This document shows, one piece after another, positions 52,609 to 61,230 of a stretch of 64,000 nt of DNA (within the stretch, counting starts at the first letter, position 1; each line of letters begins with the position of its first letter). This stretch comes from Roseobacter weihaiensis (GTDB lineage: Bacteria > Pseudomonadota > Alphaproteobacteria > Rhodobacterales > Rhodobacteraceae): positions 18,438-82,437 of the forward strand of contig NZ_JACNMO010000020.1 of NCBI RefSeq assembly GCF_020622345.1, written 5' to 3'. The notes under the pieces were generated by a model. The model was not told where the DNA came from. It worked only from the letters and a program-made list of their open reading frames with translations, and made no database searches. The position numbers and the translations under genes are program-made.

Positions 52609-53555
52609 GTCGCATGCGAAGGTTGTTTCAGAGGCGGAAGAATTTGTTCAATGCGGGATCGCATCGGCTCGTGCTGACGGGGGAGCATAAGGCTTTCGCC
52701 GAGCGCATCCATCGGCTCATCCGTTGCAAAACCGGGCGGATCCGTCGCAATCTCGAAGAGCACACCGCCAGGAGACTGGAAATAAACCGCATTGAAATAT
52801 TGCCGGTCAGTCTTCGGCGTCACATCAAACCCTGCGGCAAGAAGACGGTCCCGCCATTCCGTCTGGATGTCGTCCGTTTCTGCACGAAACGCGATATGGT
52901 GAATGCTGCCAGCGCCTTGCCGACCAATGGAGGGCGCGTCCGAGCGCAGCAGATCTATGGCCGCGCCCCGGGCCGTACCGGGCGCGGTGAAGCGTTGCCG
53001 GGTTTGGCCCTCCTGTGTGGTTTCGGGACCGGACTCATACCCAAAAATATCAGTCAACAGCCGCGCAGTTGGCTCTGCATCATCAAGCCAGAGTGTCACC
53101 GAATGAAAGCCATCATCGATGGGCGTGTCCTCATCCAGTGGCGGGTGATCCGCGATGTCGGTCTCAACGAATTCGACCCGAAGCCCGTCTGGATCGATCA
53201 ATGCGATCATCTGATCCCCGAAACGATCTGACGGATTATCAAAATCCACTGCTGCTTCGGCCAACATCATCATCCAGGCATCAAGCCCACCTCTGGGAAC
53301 GCGGTACGCCACGGCGCTTGCCATGCCCGGGCCTGCCCGTCCCGGACCTGCATGCGCAAACGGAAAGAAGGTGAGGATGGATCCCGGCTCTGCCGCCGCG
53401 TTGCCGTAGTAGAGATGATAAGTATCAGGTGCGTCAAAGTTGACGGTCTTTTTCACCAATCTTTGCCGAAGGATCCCAGCATAGAAGTCGAGGTTTTGCT
53501 GGGGTGGACCGGAAATGGCAGTCACATGGTGCAGCCCCGGAATGGTGTGAGACAT
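52605..53555 (-). CDS. Ring-cleaving dioxygenase (VOC family, MhqO/MhqE-like)
   Basis: 316 residues from ATG 53555 (AAAGGA upstream). Two VOC modules: the start IPGLHHVTAISGPPQQNLDFY, and the second module SIHHIAFRAETDD to GGVLFEIATDPPGFATDE. The His and Glu positions of the metal site are kept. MhqO-like enzymes act on hydroquinone/catechol-type compounds. It lies 38 bases downstream of pirin and is coupled to the hydrolase gene. Confidence 0.9.
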   Translation of the reverse strand: MSHTIPGLHHVTAISGPPQQNLDFYAGILRQRLVKKTVNFDAPDTYHLYYGNAAAEPGSILTFFPFAHAGPGRAGPGMASAVAYRVPRGGLDAWMMMLAEAAVDFDNPSDRFGDQMIALIDPDGLRVEFVETDIADHPPLDEDTPIDDGFHSVTLWLDDAEPTARLLTDIFGYESGPETTQEGQTRQRFTAPGTARGAAIDLLRSDAPSIGRQGAGSIHHIAFRAETDDIQTEWRDRLLAAGFDVTPKTDRQYFNAVYFQSPGGVLFEIATDPPGFATDEPMDALGESLMLPRQHEPMRSRIEQILPPLKQPSHAT

Positions 53556-53593
53556 CGTGAATTCCTTTCGCGTCAAAGATCGGCCGTCTGGTT

Positions 53594-54556
53594 TCAGGGA
53601 TATGACACACCGCCCGTGGCACGCTGTGGTGCGTCGTGCTTGTCCGGCAAAGGAATGAAGTCTTCCTCATCCCCGGGCACAGTATCGAACCGGCCGCGAC
53701 GCCATTCCTCCTTGGCCATCTCGATCCGATCCGGACGGGACGAGACGAAGTTCCACCAGATATATCGCAGTCCCCCCATTGGCGCGCCACCAAAGAGCAT
53801 CATCCTTGCGTTTGAAACGGCCTTTACAGTGAGGGCATCCCCCGGTCTCAGGATCAAAAGCTGCCCCGGTTCGAACCGATCGCCAGCAATCTCGATCGTT
53901 CCTGTCAGCGTGTAGAGCGCGCGCTCCTCCATCTCGGGATCGATTGGCAAGGACGCATCGGCATCCAGATTGATATCCGCGTAGAGGGTCTCCGATGGGG
54001 AGCGCAGAGCCGATGTCGCACCAAACGCGCGCCCGGCAATCACACGAACCCCGGCGCCGTCAGCCTCGACTATGGGCAGGTCGCTTTCACCGTGATGCAC
54101 GAAAGCAGGATCAGCCTCTTCCTGCGCTTCCGGAAGGGCCATCCAGGTCTGCAAACCAAAAAGTCGCTGACCGGACTTCTGCTTTTCCGCGCTCGTCCGT
54201 TCGGAATGCACAATACCGCGACCGGCGCGCATCCAGTTGATCGCTCCGGGTCGGATTGTTTGTTCCGTCCCCAGCGAGTCGCGATGCAAAATTTCGCCTT
54301 CGAGCAGGTAGGTGACGGTTGCCAGATTGATGTGGGGATGCGGGCGCACATCAATGCCCTGATCGGTCAGAAACTCGGCTGGCCCCATCTGATCGAAAAA
54401 GATGAACGGACCGACCATCTGACGTTTGGTGGATGGCAATGCACGTCGCACCATCATCTCTCCAAGATCGACGGCCCGGGGGACAATAAGTGTTTCGACA
54501 GCGTTGACGGTCTCTGCATCACCCAAGACAGGATCGGGGCATGGGCTCCAACTCAT
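53594..54556 (-). CDS. Pirin family protein
   Basis: 320 residues, two cupin domains. Metal-binding residues lie in RPHPHINLATVTYLLEGEILHRDS and IVHSERTS (His, His, His, Glu). The N-terminal part has IFFDQMGPAEF, and the C-terminal part has FGGAPMGGLRYIWWNFVSS. Pirins can show quercetinase activity or act as redox sensors. Second gene of the operon, 14 bases after the DUF5996 gene. Confidence 0.93.
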   Translation of the reverse strand: MSWSPCPDPVLGDAETVNAVETLIVPRAVDLGEMMVRRALPSTKRQMVGPFIFFDQMGPAEFLTDQGIDVRPHPHINLATVTYLLEGEILHRDSLGTEQTIRPGAINWMRAGRGIVHSERTSAEKQKSGQRLFGLQTWMALPEAQEEADPAFVHHGESDLPIVEADGAGVRVIAGRAFGATSALRSPSETLYADINLDADASLPIDPEMEERALYTLTGTIEIAGDRFEPGQLLILRPGDALTVKAVSNARMMLFGGAPMGGLRYIWWNFVSSRPDRIEMAKEEWRRGRFDTVPGDEEDFIPLPDKHDAPQRATGGVSYP

Positions 54557-54570
54557 CTATGTTTCCTCTT

Positions 54571-55524
54571 TCATGACAAGGGCCGCGGGACCAAAGGTTG
54601 TCCAACTGGACATTCCAGAGACTTGCGCGGCCATCCCGCCGTTTCCGCAGCGGCTTCGTAAGTTGATTGCAAAAAGGCCATCAAATCCTTCTCGGGATCG
54701 GGACTTGTTCTGACGGCCCCGTATGGGAGCAGAAACTCTCCCAGATTACTGTCGAAATATGCGGCCGCGGGAAGCACGGCGCGGTCGCTGAAGCCCTCTG
54801 GGACCGGATAGGCATAGGAATAGAACATGGCCTCTTCCGCGCCATTGCCGCCGGGCCAAAACCCGGCCGACGAGACTTCGTGGCTGTAGGCCTCGCGAGT
54901 CACCGCATCGGGCAAATTCGGAAAGCCGCCCGGATGCAAAGGTGCACCCCGTCCAGAAAAGCGTGTGACGGCCAGGTCGAACGACCCCCAAAACAGATGG
55001 ACCGGTGAGACTTTGCCAAGAAATCCGGTTCGAAAGCGCGAAAACACAGGTTCGATACGCACAAGTGCCGCATGAAACCTGCGAACCGCTTCAACGTCGT
55101 AGGAACGTTTCGCAGTATCTTTCTGAAACGGCAGTGCATCGGGCAGTTCGTTGGGATAGCCATCAATATCAAGCTGGCCGCCTACTTGTGCAATCAGCGC
55201 CGCGGTCGCATCATAAAAGGCAGCGACGCTCATGTCTTCCAAGGGGAACATCGCCCGCTGCCCATCCGAAGTTTCGGCAACGACAGATGCATCGTAGACG
55301 TCAATAGACACCGTCACCATCAAGTCGTTGTCAGGAACTGGCCCGGTCGTTAGCCCCCTCGGCGACACGTACAAAGTCGCGTGCCAGGAATGATTTAGCC
55401 ATGGTGCATGCGACAACCGATATTTGCCAACGATCTGCGTGCATAAGTGTAAAAACGCGCAGGTTCTTTGCCAATCGGCATACGGGATGCGCGGCCAGGG
55501 CAAGCCCACTCTCATATCATCCAA
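54571..55524 (-). CDS. DUF5996 family protein
   Basis: 317 residues from a TTG with AAGGAG at suitable spacing; an ATG nine bases in (55515) is the alternative. It starts LPWPRIPYADWQRTCAFLHL. Landmarks: LNHSWHATLYVSPRGLTTG, GKVSPVHLFWGSFDLAVTRF, and GGFPNLPDAVTREAYSHEVSSAGFWPGG. The biochemical function is unknown. It is the first gene of the operon with pirin, dioxygenase, hydrolase and antiporter, suggesting a related stress role. Confidence 0.85.
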   Translation of the reverse strand: MDDMRVGLPWPRIPYADWQRTCAFLHLCTQIVGKYRLSHAPWLNHSWHATLYVSPRGLTTGPVPDNDLMVTVSIDVYDASVVAETSDGQRAMFPLEDMSVAAFYDATAALIAQVGGQLDIDGYPNELPDALPFQKDTAKRSYDVEAVRRFHAALVRIEPVFSRFRTGFLGKVSPVHLFWGSFDLAVTRFSGRGAPLHPGGFPNLPDAVTREAYSHEVSSAGFWPGGNGAEEAMFYSYAYPVPEGFSDRAVLPAAAYFDSNLGEFLLPYGAVRTSPDPEKDLMAFLQSTYEAAAETAGWPRKSLECPVGQPLVPRPLS

Positions 55525-55794
55525 CTGCTCTCTCCTTGCTCATAACGCGATCCACACCTCCATTATATGAACTTCTACAATGGGAGGGCTCTCCGGTTAA
55601 GCGCAGGACTTGCTGTGTGGGGCCATTCTTGCCCACAAGAACGTTGGCTCAACTGATCAGTGATCAGCCAGTCCACGCGCACAGAACGTCAAACCGCAAG
55701 AGTTGCACCGGAATCGCAAACATCGAACCGCGCGCACATGTCGTGCTTGTTAAGTCAGCAAACAACACTCACCACTCACGGAAGGACTGACTAA

Positions 55795-56412
55795 ATGACG
55801 ACGCTTTATACAATGGCCGGAACCTGCGCCCTTGCACCTAACATCGCTGCAGCATGGCTTGATGCACCGATCGAGGTCCGCAATCTGGAGCGCGGAGATC
55901 ACGCGAAACCCTATTTCCTGGCAATCAATCCACGTGCGCAGGTGCCTGCCGTCCAATTCGACGATGGAGATACCCTGACCGAGGCCGCCGCAATCCTGAC
56001 TTGGCTCGGCAATACCTACGGTAGAACCGACGACTCTCAATTGAAGCGCAAGGAAGCCGAGGCGCTTTCCTACATGACGAGCGAAGTACACGCCGCATAC
56101 GGACCCCATTTCGCGCCTCAGCGGTTTGCGGACAGCGACGATGCGCGATCCGATGTTCAAGCCAAGGCCTACGAAAAATTGGCCGCTCATTATAAGCGGC
56201 TGATGCAGACCCTGGAGGAGAATGGGGGCGAATGGTATTTGGGAGAACGCAGTCTTGCCGATCCCTATCTCTACGTTCTGACACGTTGGATCGACCTTAC
56301 ACCTTTGTCGATTGATGATTATCCAGCGCTCAAGGCGTTTCGTGAGCGCTTGGAGAAGGACGAGGATGTCCTATCGGCGCTTAAGCGCCAGAGCATGGAA
56401 CCTCTTACCTAG
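55795..56412 (+). CDS. Glutathione S-transferase (beta-like)
   Basis: 205 residues. LYTMAGTCALAPNI with Cys, QVPAVQFDDGDTLTEAAAIL, and RSLADPYLYVLTRWID. About half the residues match the GST at 22656-23279, including the EALSYMTSEVHA segment. It is divergent from the DUF5996 operon with 270 bases between them. It likely conjugates glutathione with electrophiles, which would also gate the KefB-type antiporter. Confidence 0.92.
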   Translation: MTTLYTMAGTCALAPNIAAAWLDAPIEVRNLERGDHAKPYFLAINPRAQVPAVQFDDGDTLTEAAAILTWLGNTYGRTDDSQLKRKEAEALSYMTSEVHAAYGPHFAPQRFADSDDARSDVQAKAYEKLAAHYKRLMQTLEENGGEWYLGERSLADPYLYVLTRWIDLTPLSIDDYPALKAFRERLEKDEDVLSALKRQSMEPLT

Positions 56413-56542
56413 CAAATCTTAAACAGCCACTGGCGGCAAATCGCCAACCCTTGAGCGTGACGACCTTTCCGCCGCCGCAAAACTGTTCAAAAACGGGCTC
56501 ACTTTGCCAAACCGTTTGGAACACATTCAAAGGAGCGCCGAC

Positions 56543-56605
56543 ATGATCGATCGCCGACAATTCACCCTGGCTGCCACCGCTGCAATACTGGGAACGCCGG
56601 GGTGA
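56543..56605 (+). pseudogene. Tat-type signal peptide frame, detached from the DJ-1 gene
   Basis: AAGGAG precedes ATG 56543. The 20 codons give IDRRQFTLAATAAILGTPG and then a stop. An RRxF-type twin-arginine signal is evident. One more base in the following G run would fuse it in frame to the DJ-1-like protein. Confidence 0.6.
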
Positions 56606-57378
56606 GCCGGACGGCACAGGCGCAATCATCTCTGCCGCCCAATTCCCCCCGCAGAGGACTTGACCCGCTTTTTGATCCGACCGCCTATCCATCTGACTGG
56701 GGTGGTGACGAGCAGGTCGTGATGCTGGCCTATCCGGGCATGACGCTTCTCGATCTCGTCGCTCCTCAACACATGTTCGCAGCCATGCTCGGCGCAACCG
56801 TGCGTATCGCAGCAAAGACGCTCGATCCAATCCGCAGCGATCTGGGGATGACTATACAACCTGATGTCACCTTCGCCGACGCGCATCCTGAACCCGATGT
56901 GATCTTCACCCCAGGCAGTATTGCCGGCACCTTCGCAGCGATGGAAGATACTGAGACAGTCGACTTTCTTGCCGCGCAAGGCGAGCGTGCACGCTACGTG
57001 ACTTCTGTCTGCACCGGTGCCATGCTGTTGGGACAAGCAGGACTGATCGACGGCTATCGCGTCTCGACCCATTGGTTGGCAAGACCTGCCATGGACGCGT
57101 TCGGCGCGACCGCAACGGATGAACGCGTCACCAGAGACCGCAACCGCCTGACAGGCGGCGGTGTGACCGCAGGTATCGATTTTGGTCTTACGATGGTCGA
57201 GGAGTTGCGCGGCACCGACTACGCCCAGAGCGTCCAATTGATGGCAGAATATGCTCCCGCGCCACCGCTCAATTCAGGCACACCCGACACCGCTCCGCCT
57301 GCGGTGCGAGACCGGATGGAAGCGGCTTTCCCAGGGTTTGAAGAACATGCGAGGGCCGTTGCGGCTCGCCGTCGCTAG
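56602..57378 (+). CDS. DJ-1/PfpI family protein, separated from its signal by a frameshift
   Basis: 258 residues from a GTG with no good ribosome site. Landmarks: EQVVMLAYPGMTLLDLVAPQ, nucleophile Cys in YVTSVCTGAMLLGQAG, and STHWLARPAMDAFGA; the end RNRLTGGGVTAGIDFGL matches the family. Members include isonitrile hydratase-like and deglycase enzymes. The natural protein would start at 56543 and be exported by Tat, but a single-base loss in the G run at about 56600 breaks the frame. Sequencing error is possible. It lies 130 bases after the GST gene. Confidence 0.83.
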   Translation: MSRTAQAQSSLPPNSPRRGLDPLFDPTAYPSDWGGDEQVVMLAYPGMTLLDLVAPQHMFAAMLGATVRIAAKTLDPIRSDLGMTIQPDVTFADAHPEPDVIFTPGSIAGTFAAMEDTETVDFLAAQGERARYVTSVCTGAMLLGQAGLIDGYRVSTHWLARPAMDAFGATATDERVTRDRNRLTGGGVTAGIDFGLTMVEELRGTDYAQSVQLMAEYAPAPPLNSGTPDTAPPAVRDRMEAAFPGFEEHARAVAARRR

Positions 57379-57575
57379 GGGCAGAACTTTGGTAACGGGA
57401 CCGCTGCAGTCAAGATTTTAGAACGAACGGAATACTCACCAGAGCGGTGCTTGTGGTTCGTTGTGTCCGCGCGGCTTTTTGCTGAGGTCCTTCGGTTGGC
57501 GGAGAGGCCCTCTCTTCGGTTATTTTGTTCAAAGCCGATACCCATGTAGGCCTTGAACAAGGTACACATCGCGGA

Positions 57576-59258
57576 GAGGCTGTGTGAAAACTCCCCCGAT
57601 GATCTAAAGGATGGTATGCTTTCCGCGCGAACTGCGGAGGCATTCCATGGGGCAATTCATCGAGGGTATAGATCGTCATCAAGCGATGCTGCTGCCTGAG
57701 TGCTTGGATGATTATGTTGGGGAAGACAGCGCCGTTCGCGCGGTTGATGCCTTCGTTGAGATGCTTGATTTGCCCGGTCTCGGCTTCAACGCAGTACCTG
57801 CTTCGACGGGTCGGCCAGGTTATCATCCCGGATTAATGCTGCGGATCTATCTGTACGGGTACCTCAATCAGGTCCAGTCATCACGGCGCTTGGAACGCGA
57901 GTGCGGTCGCAATCTGGAACTCATTTGGCTGACGGGCCGGTTGAAGCCGGACTTCAAGACAATTGCCGACTTTCGGAAAGACAATGGGCCCGCGATCCGC
58001 AAGGTCTGCCAACAGTTCGTCGCGCTATGCCGTGACATCAATCTGTTGGACGGGAACTTGGTGGCCATTGATGGCAGCCGTTTCAAAGCAGTGAATGCGA
58101 AGGCAAAGAACTACACGCGCGGCAAGTTGCGCCAGAAGCTCGGTGAGATCGACAAAGCCATTGAGCGTTATCTGGGTGAACTGGATCGTGCCGATGAGGT
58201 GTTTGAGCAGACTGGCACAGTCTTGCCCGAGGCGCGCATGGAACGCACACTGCGGAAGTTGGAGCACCTCCAAAAGGAAGCCCGTCGCTATAGATCGATC
58301 GAGAAACGCATGGATGAAACGGGTGAGACACAGGTCTCGCTGAGCGATCCTGATGCACGTTCCATGGCGACGACGCCCCGCATGCCACGTGTGGTTGGAT
58401 ACAACGTGCAGACCGCGGTTGAGACCGAGAACCACCTTATCGTCGCGCACGAGGTGACCATGCAGGGCTATGACCGGGACGCCTTGTCGATGATGGCAGT
58501 GGCAGCACGCAATGTCATGGCCCCGGATCGGATCGAGGCCATTGCAGACAAGGGGTACTACAAAAGCGAAGAAATCCTCGCCTGTGAACAGGCCGGTATT
58601 GAGGTCGTTGTTCCCAAGCCTCAAACTTCGAATGCCGGCGCACGAGGACAGTTCGACAAAGCTGATTTTGCCTACAACACTGCGGCTGACACTTACATCT
58701 GCCCGGCTGGCCAAGAGCTGATCTACCGATTCACAGGCCAGCAAGATGGCAAAGCGATCCGGACGTACTGGTCCAGCCATTGCGAGGGCTGCGTCATCAA
58801 AAACAAATGCACGAACAGCAAAGAACGCCGCATCCGCAGGTGGGAACATGAAGATGTTCTGGAACGTGTGCAGCAGCGGCTGGACAAAGACCCCACCCAA
58901 CTGGCTGTTCGCAGCATGACCGTTGAGCATCCCTACGGCACGATCAAGTCATGGATGGGAGCCACGCACTTCAAGATGCGACGGTTGAAAAACGTTGCCA
59001 CCGAAATGGCCTTGCATGTCTTGGCCTACAACATGACCCGAGTGATGAAGATCATCGGCATCCCGGCCTTTATCACTGCGATGAGGGCCTAATAGGCGGT
59101 GGTTTGGCCAGACAACAGCGTCTCAGTACGCCCAGACACCCACAGGTCGCCTCAGAAACGCCATTCAGCCCAAATCTGACAGATCATTCGACAAAACACA
59201 CGTCCAAGACCAAACGCCGACGATGCAACGCTATCCGTGCCAGTTTCCACACAGCCTC
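57576..59258 (+). mobile_element. IS1182 family insertion sequence
   Basis: Terminal inverted repeats are GAGGCTGTGTGAAAACT (57576-57592) and its near complement at 59242-59258 (two mismatches). It contains one complete transposase gene. Target duplication is not clear. The right end lies 35 bases from the 3' end of the TetR gene. Confidence 0.88.
57647..59092 (+). CDS. IS1182 family transposase
   Basis: 481 residues from ATG 57647 (GGAGG upstream). DDE-type core: LVAIDGSRFKAVNA (first Asp), EAIADKGYYKSEE (second Asp), and the C-terminal EHPYGTIKSWMGATHFKMRR (Glu region). The N-terminal VGEDSAVRAVDAFVEMLD and GRPGYHPGLMLRIYLYGYL are typical. The IS1182-type Cys-rich insert (CEGCVIKNKC) is present. 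Complete and probably functional. Confidence 0.94.
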   Translation: MGQFIEGIDRHQAMLLPECLDDYVGEDSAVRAVDAFVEMLDLPGLGFNAVPASTGRPGYHPGLMLRIYLYGYLNQVQSSRRLERECGRNLELIWLTGRLKPDFKTIADFRKDNGPAIRKVCQQFVALCRDINLLDGNLVAIDGSRFKAVNAKAKNYTRGKLRQKLGEIDKAIERYLGELDRADEVFEQTGTVLPEARMERTLRKLEHLQKEARRYRSIEKRMDETGETQVSLSDPDARSMATTPRMPRVVGYNVQTAVETENHLIVAHEVTMQGYDRDALSMMAVAARNVMAPDRIEAIADKGYYKSEEILACEQAGIEVVVPKPQTSNAGARGQFDKADFAYNTAADTYICPAGQELIYRFTGQQDGKAIRTYWSSHCEGCVIKNKCTNSKERRIRRWEHEDVLERVQQRLDKDPTQLAVRSMTVEHPYGTIKSWMGATHFKMRRLKNVATEMALHVLAYNMTRVMKIIGIPAFITAMRA

Positions 59259-59292
59259 CGGACTCAGCTGCCGTTGGCTGCATGGCGGCTTT

Positions 59293-59871
59293 TCAAGAGC
59301 ATAGTTTGGAGAGCATAGACCGCAGCGCGTCGGAAGCAGCTTCGTGCCGCTGTTTAGTGTCTTCGCCATCAGCGACCCACAGTGCCGCGTCAATCATCGC
59401 GCCGTTGACTAGGACAGCTAAGGCCGCTGCATCACCTTTGACAAAGGCATCCTGCCCTTGAAGTTCCGCAATAGCCTCTCTGAGCGGTTCTACACTTCCC
59501 TCCTGATCGATGTCGCGCAGCCGTTGGCCAAGCACAGCCGGACCATCCTGAAACAGAATTCGGCGAACTTCCGGGTCCAAGGCAGCTTCGAGATAGACGA
59601 GACATGTTTTGATGAAACTGCCTCGATCTACAGTGTCGCCACTCGCCACCAAAAGGCGCTCGCCGATCTCTCCATCAATCTGCCGGATCACGGCTTCTAA
59701 CAGCCCCTCCTTGCCGCCGAAGTTATGGTAAAGCGCACCACGGGTCACGCCAGCTTCCGCGCATAGGTCATCCATAGAAGTGCCTGCGTAGCCTTTCTCA
59801 AAGAACCATTTCCGCGCCGTTGCCAAGAGTCGTGCAGAGGTTTCCGCCTTCTTCTGTTCACGCAAATTCAT
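59293..59871 (-). CDS. TetR family transcriptional regulator
   Basis: 192 residues. Helix-turn-helix: ARKWFFEKGYAGTSMDDLCAEAGVTRGALYHNFGGKEGLLEAV. The C-terminal domain is of the AcrR/TetR_C kind (DGPAVLGQRLRDID). It is divergent from a GNAT acetyltransferase gene with a perfect palindrome between them over the promoter. The 3' end is close to IS1182 but appears complete. Confidence 0.93.
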   Translation of the reverse strand: MNLREQKKAETSARLLATARKWFFEKGYAGTSMDDLCAEAGVTRGALYHNFGGKEGLLEAVIRQIDGEIGERLLVASGDTVDRGSFIKTCLVYLEAALDPEVRRILFQDGPAVLGQRLRDIDQEGSVEPLREAIAELQGQDAFVKGDAAALAVLVNGAMIDAALWVADGEDTKQRHEAASDALRSMLSKLCS

Positions 59872-59890
59872 GAGGAAGAACCTCTCTTTT

Positions 59891-59919
59891 TTGTTGACAT
59901 ACGGATCGTATGCTATAAT
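59891..59919 (+). promoter_or_regulatory. Promoter with overlapping palindromic operator
   Basis: TTGTTG (59891-59896), 17 bases, then TATAAT (59914-59919) gives a good sigma-70-type promoter for the acetyltransferase gene. CATACGGATCGTATG (59898-59912) is a perfect inverted repeat lying between the two boxes. A TetR protein bound there would block transcription. Confidence 0.6.
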
Positions 59920-59951
59920 TCACATACATGACGTACGTTAAGGAGTTTGCA

Positions 59952-60635
59952 ATGAGCATGCAACAAAAGATCACTCCAACTGTGAGAGCCGCAACGGCGC
60001 AAGACATTCCATTTCTTGCAAAAATGGACGTGGAAGCCTCAAAGCCACCCTTCGGTACGTCCTTCTGGGACGAGCTGCTTGAAGGCACCGGAACGGACAC
60101 CCTGACATTCCTGGAGGCAATGTTTCGCGAAGCGGCTTCAAACTGGGGTGATGTGTCGGACTTCATCATCTTGGAAAGTGATGGTGTGCCGGTGGCGACC
60201 TGCGCCGTGTTCAAGCCGGAGCCAACGCCTGCCAGTGAAGGGCCACTGAACCTTGGCAAGCTCGATCAGATCGCTTGGGCGCTATCTTGGTCTGACGACA
60301 CAAAGAACACCTTCCGCGCAGCCTATGAAAAGGTCTGGAGCGGCGACACTGGCTTTTTGAAACCGCAGGCTGATCTGATCATCGAAACTGTCGCCGTTGC
60401 GCCCGACCATCGCGGCAAGGGCTTTGGCACAGCCTTGATGCAAGCAGCGTTTACTCGTGGTCGCGACCTTGGTGCGAACAGCATCGGGATCATGGTCATT
60501 CACGGAAATGACGGTGCGCAAGCTCTCTATGAGAAACACTTCGAACCCTTCGCGACCTTTCATGGCGCGTATTTCGATCACGAGTTCCCGGGACTGACGA
60601 AGTACCGGGCGTCCCTAACCCAAGAAAAGGAGTAG
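59952..60635 (+). CDS. GNAT family N-acetyltransferase
   Basis: 227 residues from ATG 59952, chosen because AAGGAG is just upstream; an in-frame ATG at 59928 lies in the promoter. Coenzyme-A-binding motif in VAVAPDHRGKGFGTALMQAAF (RxxGxG/A), and MVIHGNDGAQALYEKHFEPFATFHG at the end. Acceptor unknown. It is followed by a small protein gene 4 bases later, and both are probably repressed by the divergent TetR. Confidence 0.9.
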   Translation: MSMQQKITPTVRAATAQDIPFLAKMDVEASKPPFGTSFWDELLEGTGTDTLTFLEAMFREAASNWGDVSDFIILESDGVPVATCAVFKPEPTPASEGPLNLGKLDQIAWALSWSDDTKNTFRAAYEKVWSGDTGFLKPQADLIIETVAVAPDHRGKGFGTALMQAAFTRGRDLGANSIGIMVIHGNDGAQALYEKHFEPFATFHGAYFDHEFPGLTKYRASLTQEKE

Positions 60636-60639
60636 ACCT

Positions 60640-60951
60640 ATGGACACTATGATTGTGATGTACAACCTCGCGCCTGATCAGGATCAGGCCGATTTCGAGA
60701 AATGGCTGCACGACGTTGATCTTCCCGGCTATGAGAAGGTCAAATCGATGAGCGATCCCGTCTATTATCGGGCGGAAGAAACGCTTGAAGGCGAGGCGCC
60801 ACCTTACAAGTACGTAGTCGCCATCAAGTCGACCGAAGGCGGCGATGTTGACGACGAAATGACTGGCCCAGAATGGGAAGGCTTTGTCGCAGACTTTGAG
60901 AACCGCACGCGTGATGCGGTCTATGTCACAGCACAGCGCATCATTGGCTGA
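60640..60951 (+). CDS. Small protein, possible dimeric alpha/beta barrel (EthD/REDY-like)
   Basis: 103 residues. The pattern MIVMYNLAPDQDQADFEKWLHDVDLPGYEKVKSM, then PYKYVVAIKSTEGGDVDDEM, looks like a ferredoxin-like barrel such as EthD or REDY-like proteins. This is pattern recognition only. It is coupled to the GNAT gene by 4 bases and may act on the same compound. Confidence 0.6.
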   Translation: MDTMIVMYNLAPDQDQADFEKWLHDVDLPGYEKVKSMSDPVYYRAEETLEGEAPPYKYVVAIKSTEGGDVDDEMTGPEWEGFVADFENRTRDAVYVTAQRIIG

Positions 60952-61230
60952 ACGATCAAGGCGGAGGACCGGAACCGGACCTTCGCCGCACCTTGACGAA
61001 CGAGCAAGTTGGGCTCTTCCGACACCTTCGCTGCCATGATCACTAGTGACCGGTTCGGGAAACAGCGCCATTCGCTGCACCGTGTCCCAACTGAAAAGAC
61101 GCGGACAAAGCCCCATTTCGGTGCTGCTGCTCCAATGTTGGCTTTGAGAGCATCGAAGCGTTAATAACGGTCGCTATCGCCGAAGGCACTATCTTTCCAG
61201 GTTTGGTTCAAGAACCGTAGAACCAGCGGC
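60952..61230. other. Intergenic stretch
   Basis: About 280 bases between a plus-strand and a minus-strand gene end. No ORF, repeat or terminator was recognised. Confidence 0.3.

Noticed and set aside
58025..58930. 301-residue minus-strand ORF inside the IS1182 transposase
   Set aside because: Antisense shadow of a transposase with all catalytic residues.
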